Source: Chaunax sp. Z400
Taxonomy: Eukaryota; Chordata; Actinopteri; Lophiiformes; Chaunacidae
DNA length: 64,000 nucleotides
Direction: 5' to 3'
Assembly: GCA_037577475.1 (NCBI GenBank)
Contig: CM075195.1
Location: 28,775,899 to 28,839,898, forward strand
The stretch's first letter is position 1. The number at the start of each line of letters is the position of its first letter. Below are positions 55,266 through 64,000 of this stretch, piece by piece. Under the pieces are notes generated by a model, which was not told where the DNA came from, made no database searches, and saw only the letters and a program-made list of their open reading frames with translations. A program made the position numbers and the translations under genes.

Positions 55266-58200
55266 ATGGACGACTGGAGTAGATTAGATTAGATAGACAT
55301 AAAGATGGACGACTGGAGTAGATCAGATTAGATAGACATAAAGATGGATGACTGGAGTAGATTAGATTAGATAGACATAAAGATGGACGACTTGATTAGA
55401 TTAGATTAGATAGACATAAAGATGGACGACTGGAGTAGATTAGATTAGATAGACATAAAGATGGACGACTGGAGTAGATTAGATTAGATAGACATAAAGA
55501 TGGACGACTTGATTAGATTAGATTAGATAGACATAAAGATGGACGACTTGATTAGATTAGATTAGATAGACATAAAGATGGACGACTGGAGTAGATTAGA
55601 TTAGATAGACATAAAGATGGACGACTGGAGTAGATTAGATTAGATAGACATAAAGATGGACGACTTGATTAGATTAGATTAGATAGATATAAAGATGGAC
55701 GACTTGATTAGATTAGATTAGATAAACAAAGATGGACAACTTGATTAGATTAGATTAGATAGACATTATGATGGAGGACTTGATTAGATTAGATTAGATA
55801 AACATAAAGATGGAAGACTGCAGTAGATTAGATTAGATAGACATAAAGATGGACGACTTGATTAGATTAGATAAGATAGACATTATGATGGACGACTTGA
55901 TTAGATTAGATTAGATAGACATAAAGATGGGCAACTTGATTAGATTAGATTAGATAGACATTACGATGGACGACTTGATTAGATTAGATTAGATAGACAT
56001 AAAGATGGACGACTGGAGTAGATTAGATTAGATAGACATAAAGATGGACGACTTGATTAGATTAGATTAGATAGACATAAAGATGGACGACTTGATTAGA
56101 TTAGATTAGATAGACATAAAGATGGATGACTTGATTAGATTAGATTAGATAGACATAAAGATGGACGACTTGATTAGATTAGATTAGATAGACATAAAGA
56201 TGGACGACTTGATTAGATTAGATTAGATTAGATAGACATTATGATGGACGACTTGATTAGATTAGATTAGATAAACATAAAGATGGACGACTTGATTAGA
56301 TTAGATTAGATAGACATTATGATGGACGACTGCAGTAGATTAGATTAGACAGACATAAAGATGGATGACTGGAGTAGATTAGATTAGACAGACATAAAGA
56401 TGGATGACTGGAGTAGATTAGATTAGATAGACATAAAGATGGACGACTGGAGTAGATTAGATTAGATAGACATAAAGATGGACGACTTGATTAGATTAGA
56501 TTAGATAGACATAAAGATGGACGACTTGATTAGATTAGATTAGATAGACATAAAGATGGACGACTGGAGTAGATTAGATTAGATAGACATAAAGATGGAC
56601 GACTTGATTAGATTAGATTAGATAAACATAAAGATGGACGACTGGAGTAGATTAGATTAGATAGACATAAAGATGGACGACTTGATTAGATTAGATTAGA
56701 TAGACATAAAGATGGGCAACTTGATTAGATTAGATTAGATTAGATTAGATAGACATAAAGATGGACAACTTGATTAGATTAGATTAGATAGACATTATGA
56801 TGGAGGACTTGATTAGATTAGATTAGATAAACATAAAAATGGAAGACTGCAGTAGATTAGATTAGACAGACATAAAGATGGACGACTTGATTAGATTAGA
56901 TTAGATAGACATTATGATGGACGACTGGAGTAGATTAGATTAGACAGACATAAAGATGGATGACTGGAGTAGATTAGATTAGATTGACATAAAGATGGAC
57001 AACTTGATTAGATTAGATTAGATAGACATTATGATGGATGACTTGATTAGATTAGATTAGATAGACATAAAGATGGACGACTGGAGTAGATTAGATTAGA
57101 TAGACATAAAGATGGACGACTTGATTAGATTAGATTAGATAGAAATAAAGATGGACGACTTGATTAGATTAGATTAGATAGACATAAAGATGGACGACTT
57201 GATTAGATTAGATTAGATAGACATAAAGATGGACGACTTGATTAGATTAGATTAGATAGAGATAAAGATGGACAACTTGATTAGATTAGATTAGATAGAC
57301 ATTATGATGGACGACTGCAGTAGATTAGATTAGACAGACATAAAGATGGATGACTGGAGTAGATTAGATTAGATAGACATAAAGATGGACAACTTGATTA
57401 GATTAGATTAGATAGACATTATGATGGACGACTTCATTAGATTAGATTAGACAGACATAAAGATGGATGACTGGAGTAGATTAGATTAGATAGACATAAA
57501 GATGGACAACTTGATTAGATTAGTTTAGATAGACATTATGATGGACGACTTGATTAGATTAGATTAGATAAACACAAAGATGGACGACTGGAGTAGATTA
57601 GATTAGATAAACATAAAGATGGACGACTTGATTAGATAGACATAAAGATGGACGACTTGATTAGATTAGATAGACAAAAATGGACGACTTGATTAGATTA
57701 GATTAGATAGACATAAAGATGGACGATTTGATTAGATTAGATTAGATAGACATAAAGATGGACGACTTGATTAGATTAGATTAGATAGACATTATGATGG
57801 ACGACTTGATTAGATTAGATTAGATAAACATAAAGATGTACGACTGCAGTAGATTAGATTAGATAGACATAAAGATGGACGACTTGATTAGATTAGATAG
57901 ACAAAAATGGACGACTTGATTAGATTAGATTAGATAGACATAAAGATGGACGACTTGATTAGATTAGATTAGATAGACATTATGATGGACGACTTGATTA
58001 GATTAGATTAGATAAACATAAAGATGGACGACTGGAGTAGATTAGATTAGATAGACATAAAGATGGACGACTTGATTAGATTAGATTAGATAGACATAAA
58101 GATGGACAACTTGATTAGATTAGATTAGACAGACATAAAGATGGACAACTTGATTAGATTAGATTAGATAGACATAAAGATGGACGACTGGAGTAGATTA

Positions 58201-61200
58201 GATTAGATAGACATAAAGATGGACGACTTGATTAGATTAGATTAGATAGACATAAAGATGGACGACTGGAGTAGATTAGATTAGATAGACATAAAGATGG
58301 ATGACTTGATTAGATTAGATTAGATAGACATTATGATGGACGACTTGATTAGATTAAATTAGATAAACATAAAGATGGACGACTGGAGTAGATTAGATTA
58401 GATAGACATAAAGATGGAAGACTTGATTAGATTAGATTAGATAGACATTATGATGGACAACTTGATTAGATTAGATTAGATAGACATTACGATGGACGAC
58501 TTGATTAGATTAGATTAGATAGACATAAAGATGGACGACTGGAGTAGATTAGATTAGATAGACATAAAGATGGGCAACTTGATTAGATTAGATTAGATAG
58601 ACATTACGATGGACGACTTGATTAGATTAGATTAGATAGACATAAAGATGGACGACTGGAGTAGATTAGATTAGATAGACATAAAGATGGACGACTGGAG
58701 TAGATCAGATTAGATAGACATAAAGATGGATGACTGGAGTAGATTAGATTAGATAGACATAAAGATGGGCAACTTGATTAGATTAGATTAGATAGACATT
58801 ACGATGGACGACTTGATTAGATTAGATTAGATAGACATAAAGATGGACGACTGGAGTAGATTAGATTAGATAGACATAAAGATGGACGACTTGATTAGAT
58901 TAGATTAGATAGACATAAAGATGGACGACTTGATTAGATTAGATTAGATAGACATAAAGATGGATGACTTGATTAGATTAGATTAGATAGACATAAAGAT
59001 GGACGACTTGATTAGATTAGATTAGATAGACATAAAGATGGACGACTTGATTAGATTAGATTAGATTAGATAGACATTATGATGGACGACTTGATTAGAT
59101 TAGATTAGATAAACATAAAGATGGACGACTTGATTAGATTAGATTAGATAGACATTATGATGGACGACTGCAGTAGATTAGATTAGACAGACATAAAGAT
59201 GGATGAGTGGAGTAGATTAGATTAGATAGACATAAAGATGGACGACTGGAGTAGATTAGATTAGATAGACATAAAGATGGACGACTTGATTAGATTAGAT
59301 TAGATAGACATAAAGATGGACGACTGGAGTAGATTAGATTAGATAGACATAAAGATGGACGACTTGATTAGATTAGATCAGATAAACATAAAGATGGACG
59401 ACTGGAGTAGATTAGATTAGATAGACATAAAGATGGACGACTTGATTAGATTAGATTAGATAGACATAAAGATGGGCAACTTGATTAGATTAGATTAGAT
59501 TAGAACGACATAAAGATGGACAACTTGATTAGATTAGATTAGATAGACATTATGATGGAGGACTTGATTAGATTAGATTAGATAAACATAAAAATGGAAG
59601 ACTGCAGTAGATTAGATTAGACAGACATAAAGATGGACGACTTGATTAGATTAGATTAGATAGACATTATGATGGACGACTGGAGTAGATTAGATTAGAC
59701 AGACATAAAGATGGATGACTGGAGTAGATTAGATTAGATTGACATAAAGATGGACAACTTGATTAGATTAGATTAGATAGACATTATGATGGATGACTTG
59801 ATTAGATTAGATTAGATAGACATAAAGATGGACGACTTGATTAGATTAGATTAGATAGACATAAAGATGGACGACTTGATTAGATTAGATTAGATAGAGA
59901 TAAAGATGGACAACTTGATTAGATAAGATTAGATAGACATTATGATGGATGACTTGATTAGATTAGATTAGATAGACATTATGATGGACGACTGCAGTAG
60001 ATTAGATTAGACAGACATAAAGATGGATGACTGGAGTAGATTAGATTAGATAGACATAAAGATGGACAACTTGATTAGATTAGATTAGATAGACATTATG
60101 ATGGACGACTTGATTAGATTAGATTAGACAGACATAAAGATGGATGACTGGAGTAGATTAGATTAGATAGACATAAAGATGGACAACTTGATTAGATTAG
60201 ATTAGATAGACATTATGATGGACGACTTGATTAGATTAGATTAGATAAACACAAAGATGGACGACTGGAGTAGATTAGATTAGATAAACATAAAGATGGA
60301 CGACTTGATTAGATAGACATAAAGATGGACGACTCGATTAGATTAGATAGACAAAAATGGACGACTTGATTAGATTAGATTAGATAGACATAAAGATGGA
60401 CGATTTGATTAGATTAGATTAGATAGACATAAAGATGGACGACTTGATTAGATTAGATTAGATAGACATTATGATGGACGACTTGATTAGATTAGATTAG
60501 ATAAACATAAAGATGTACGACTGCAGTAGATTAGATTAGATAGACATAAAGATGGACGACTTGATTAGATTAGATAGACAAAAATGGACGACTTGATTAG
60601 ATTAGATTAGATAGACATAAAGATGGACGACTTGATTAGATTAGATTAGATAGACATTATGATGGACGACTTGATTAGATTAGATTAGATAAACATAAAG
60701 ATGGACGACTGGAGTAGATTAGATTAGATAGACATAAAGATGGACGACTTGATTAGATTAGATTAGATAGACATAAAGATGGACAACTTGATTAGATTAG
60801 ATTAGACAGACATAAAGATGGACAACTTGATTAGATTAGATTAGATAGACATAAAGATGGACGACTGGAGTAGATTAGATTAGATAGACATAAAGATGGA
60901 CGACTTGATTAGATTAGATTAGATAGACATAAAGATGGACGACTGGAGTAGATTAGATTAGATAGACATAAAGATGGATGACTTGATTAGATTAGATTAG
61001 ATAGACATTATGATGGATGACTTGATTAGATTAAATTAGATAAACATAAAGATGGACGACTGGAGTAGATTAGATTAGATAGACATAAAGATGGACGACT
61101 TGATTAGATTAGATTAGATAGACATTATGATGGACAACTTGATTAGATTAGATTAGATAAACATAAAGATGGACGACTTGATTAGATTAGATAGACATAA

Positions 61201-61288
61201 AGATGGACGACTTGATTAGATTAGATTAGATAGACATAAAGATGGACGACTTGATTAGATTAGATTAGATTAGATAGACATAAAGATG
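55266..61288. repeat. GATTAGA minisatellite array, 39-bp unit, about 6 kb
   Basis: About 155 units. There are two main variants: gatggacgactggagtagat and gatggacgacttgattagat, each followed by tagattagatagacataaa. Minor variants include gacattatgatgg, aaacataaag, gggcaac and short (GATTA) additions. No ORF of note. Larger-scale structure is described under findings. Confidence 0.97.
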
Positions 61289-61470
61289 TGGATCCAGATT
61301 TTTTCCCCCTATTTCTGTTAATACAGGGCATAATTTCGTTTGATAATAGCTGTAGTTGTTAATGAAGATATCAAGCATATTTAGTCAACTATTATATAAA
61401 TGATATTTATTAATGTGATTTATGGATCATAATCTGAATCCAGGAGGGGGTTGACTTGCTGCATGGTGAT

Positions 61471-61534
61471 AATATAATACAATATAATATAATATAATAT
61501 AATATAATATAATATAATATAATATAATATAATA
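61471..61534. repeat. (TATAA)n microsatellite
   Basis: About 12 ATAAT units, followed by a short stretch (agatatttattagtaccacagtgggg, 61,536-61,570) that resembles the tail of a common fish repeat. Confidence 0.9.
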
Positions 61535-61640
61535 AGATAAGATATTTATTAGTACCACAGTGGGGAAATTCTCAATGTTACAATATATTTATAATATATA
61601 ATGTAATATAATATAATATATATATAAATATAAATACAGC

Positions 61641-63063
61641 GGCGGCACGGTGCCGCAGTGGGTAGCACTATTGCTTCACAGCAAGAAGGTCCTGGGTTCA
61701 AATCCACCTGAGGACCTGGGAAGTTTCTGTTGTTAGTCTCCATGTTCTCCCCGTGTCTGTGTGGGTTCTCTCCATGTTCTCCCCGTGTCTGTGTGGGTTC
61801 CCTCCATGTTCTCCTCGTGTCTGTGTGGGTTCTCTCCATGTTCTCCCCGTGTCTGTGTGGGTTCCCTCCATGTTCTCCCCGTGTCTGTGTGGGTTCCCTC
61901 CATGTTCTCCCCGTGTCTGTGTGGGTTCTCTCCATGTTCTCCCCGTGTCTGTGTGGGTTCTCTCCATGTACTCCCCGTGTCTGTGTGGGTTCCCTCCATG
62001 TTCTCCTCGTGTCTGTGTGGGTTCCCTCCATGTTCTCCCCGTGTCTGTGTGGGTTCCCTCCATGTTCTCCTCGTGTCTGTGTGGGTTCTCTCCATGTTCT
62101 CCCCGTGTCTGTGTGGGTTCCCTCCATGTTCTCCCCGTGTCTGTGTGGGTTCCCTCCATGTTCTCCCCGTGTCTGTGTGGGTTCTCTCCATGTTCTCCCC
62201 GTGTCTGTGTGGGTTCTCTCCATGTACTCCCCGTGTCTGTGTGGGTTCCCTCCATGTTCTCCCCGTGTCTGTGTGGGTTCTCGCCATGTTCTCCCCGTGT
62301 CTGTGTGGGTTCCCTCCATGTTCTCCTCGCGTCTGTGTGGGTTCCCTCCATGTTCTCCTCGCGTCTGTGTGGGTTCCCTCCATGTTCTCCCCGTGTCTGT
62401 GTGGGTTCTCTAAATGTTCTCCCCGTGTCTGTGTGGGTTCCCTCCATGTTCTCCCCGTGTCTGTGTGGGTTCCCTCCATGTTCTCCCCGTGTCTGTGTGG
62501 GTTCTCTCCATGTTCTCCCAGTGTCTGTGTGGGTTCTCTCCATGTTCTCCTCGTGTCTGTGTGGGTTCTCTCCATGTTCTCCCAGTGTCTGTGTGGGTTC
62601 TCTCCATGTTCTCCCCGTGTCTGTGTGGGTTCTCTCCATGTTCTCCCCGTGTCTGTGTGGGTTCTCTCCATGTTCTCCCCGTGTCTGTGTGGGTTCTCTC
62701 CATGTTCTCCCCGTGTCTGTGTGGGTTCCCTCCATGTTCTCCCCGTGTCTGTGTGGGTTCCCTCCATGTTCTCCCCGTGTCTGTGTTGGTTCTCTCCATG
62801 TTCTCCCCGTGTCTGTGTGGGTTCTCTCCATGTTCTTCAGCTTCCTCCCACCACTAAAAACATGTAATATAGATGAACTGGTGACTCTAAACTGACTGTA
62901 GGTCTGAATGTGAGTCTGAATGGTTGTTTGTCTTTCTATGTGATGAACTGGTGACTTGTCCAGGATGAACCCTGTCTCCTGTCAAAAGTCAGCTGGGATA
63001 GGCTCCAGCCCCCCCCCCGCGACCCTACACAGGATAAGAGGTGACAGAAAACAAATGAATGAA
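61641..63063 (+). mobile_element. tRNA-headed SINE-like repeat, copy 2 (inverted relative to copy 1)
   Basis: Head gcggcggcacggtgccgcag … gggtagcactattgcttcac … ggtcctgggttcaaatcc (B-box GGTTCAAATCC), then a 32-bp array. Body: cttcctcccaccactaaaaa … gaactggtgactctaaactg … gtcagctgggataggctcca. Tail: aaacaaatgaatgaat. No clear target-site duplication was found because of the flanking AT repeats. Confidence 0.8.
61739..62835 (+). repeat. 32-bp minisatellite inside SINE copy 2
   Basis: About 34 units of tctccatgttctccccgtgt plus ctgtgtgggttc, the reverse complement of the array at 54,008-54,396. Long open frames on both strands are an artefact of the stop-free unit. Confidence 0.95.
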
Positions 63064-63434
63064 TCATATGATATAACATAACATAATATAATTTGAAAAA
63101 TAAAATCAAAATTTTATTGAAGTGTTTTTAATTTGTTGAACTACTGAAATTCAGTGGAACTATGCTGGTATTTAATGTGTTAATAGATTATTTATTAATA
63201 GATTATAAACTTTAAAAAGCTGATCTTTGTAAATCTTTGAACTGTTTCCGAATTTGATTTCATTTTTGTTATTTAAAGAAAAATTTCTTTAAATTCAAAT
63301 TGTATTGCTACTTTTTGTATGCATTCTTATTATGTATGCAAATAATTCCATTTGATGTGAATAAATGTTTATAGTTGTTGTTCCTTGAACTGCTTACTTA
63401 TTTCTGAGTATAATCTATGCCTTTGAGGTACTGG
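63064..63434. other. AT-rich intergenic DNA
   Basis: Nothing recognised. Confidence 0.4.
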
Positions 63435-63660
63435 TAGGTGGATTTTGTTACCTTTGGACAGTCCCTGTCCCAGGCTAGCTCTTAACTGCTTCTTGTCTTT
63501 ATGCTAAAGAAAACTAACATATAACTCTGGCAATCAAAGCAAATTTTTAGTCTCCTATCTCTCCTTCAGGAGGGAAATTGAATTGGTCCTCACATATTTT
63601 CTACACAGTGATGATTCTATTTGAAGATATCAAATTTCACAACTTCATTACTTTAACGAT
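63435..63660 (-). repeat. AGCATAAAGACTGGAAACA-type dispersed repeat (reverse)
   Basis: The reverse complement includes tctttagcataaagacaaga, gctagcctgggacaggg and ccacctaccagtacctca, in family order. The rest to 64,000 is unassigned. Confidence 0.5.
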
Positions 63661-63907
63661 GACAACACAAATATCATGACTAATTTAATTTTAACATGGC
63701 ATCCATCTGATCCCGTGTATCCAACAGACAAAAGTTAAAACCAAAAAAAAATACATAAATAAAGACAGTGTTTCAAAATAAGGTCGCTAATGACACGTTT
63801 TTGTCAGTTCTCACACACCAATCACACCTGAGCAGCTACCAACACAAAGACGACAGAAGCTTCACACTTCCCATCATACACACATGTACAGTATGCATGT
63901 GCGTCTA

Positions 63908-63930
63908 TGTGTGTGTGTGTGTGTGTGTGT
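63908..63930. repeat. (TG)n microsatellite
   Basis: About 11 TG units. Confidence 0.9.
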
Positions 63931-64000
63931 TGGGGATGATACAATATAAAACACCTCAACACAGAGGATCACATGCATGCACAAACACACAGATGAGGGT

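Noticed and set aside
55266..61288. Telomere-like or centromeric repeat
   Set aside because: The unit contains GATTAGA, not TTAGGG, and is only 39 bp. Nothing else suggests a telomere or centromere.
61641..61720. tRNA gene
   Set aside because: The B-box is good, but the segment is the head of a long SINE-like repeat and does not fold into a full tRNA with obvious acceptor pairing.
61698..62895. Long open frames (up to 380 codons) on both strands over the 32-bp SINE array
   Set aside because: The 32-bp unit has no stop in any frame, so reading frames stay open by chance. The frames overlap on both strands and have no start context or domain.

Overview
The window is animal nuclear DNA, almost certainly from a percomorph-type teleost. 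Coding sequence is split by introns with GT/AG borders. The recognisable host genes are vertebrate (haus7, an eIF4G-like gene, las1l, crebzf, atp2b3). Most remaining sequence is teleost-style repeats: hAT-Charlie, a Tc1/mariner-type element, LINEs with (GAA)n tails, an RLE-type LINE, a gypsy-type LTR fragment, tRNA-headed SINE-like repeats and minisatellites. No prokaryotic operon, phage or CRISPR signal was seen.

Layout. 0-0.3 kb: one minus-strand exon matching HAUS7. 2.07-4.39 kb: a broken gypsy-type fragment. 4.77-12.74 kb: a minus-strand eIF4G-like gene, the most interesting locus here. Fifteen candidate exons join in compatible phases (conceptual protein about 1,082 aa). They give a short N-terminus, an altered eIF4E-binding motif, one full MIF4G module, a second shortened MIF4G module, and a last exon with nine 12-residue acidic repeats ending in a cationic helix and a cysteine cluster. 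The two MIF4G modules come from a local tandem duplication whose copies have lost different pieces.

12.67-27.04 kb: three tandem copies of a 4,790-bp unit that look identical by eye. Each holds the candidate first exon of the eIF4G-like gene, an unrecognised ORF, a 2,302-bp hAT element with an exact 8-bp target-site duplication, and the 5' part of a LINE reverse transcriptase. The third copy runs on into the rest of that LINE (to about 28.69 kb). 28.7-30.7 kb: las1l as one uninterrupted 574-codon ORF. 31.65-32.26 kb: transposase and LINE fragments. 32.26-35.3 kb: crebzf, with a non-coding first exon and one coding exon. 35.48-40.06 kb: a Tc1/mariner-type element whose inside has become a 3.5-kb, 38-bp satellite made from its own transposase gene. 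40-48 kb: interspersed repeats and an RLE-type LINE with an internal 35-bp array, also made from its own ORF. 48.1-53.3 kb: last exon of atp2b3 (minus) and its likely long 3'UTR. 53.8-63.1 kb: two copies of a tRNA-headed SINE-like repeat in opposite orientation, each swollen by a 32-bp array, on either side of a 6-kb array of 39-bp GATTAGA-type repeats.

How the genes relate. The host genes act in different processes: spindle augmin (HAUS7), translation (eIF4G-like), pre-60S ribosome maturation (LAS1L), stress transcription (CREBZF) and calcium export (ATP2B3). I see no operon-like cooperation. HAUS7 and ATP2B3 are also neighbours in human Xq28, so this looks like a conserved syntenic block into which the other loci were inserted or retained. 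The recurring theme is new tandem repeats with 32-39 bp units arising inside existing elements and genes.
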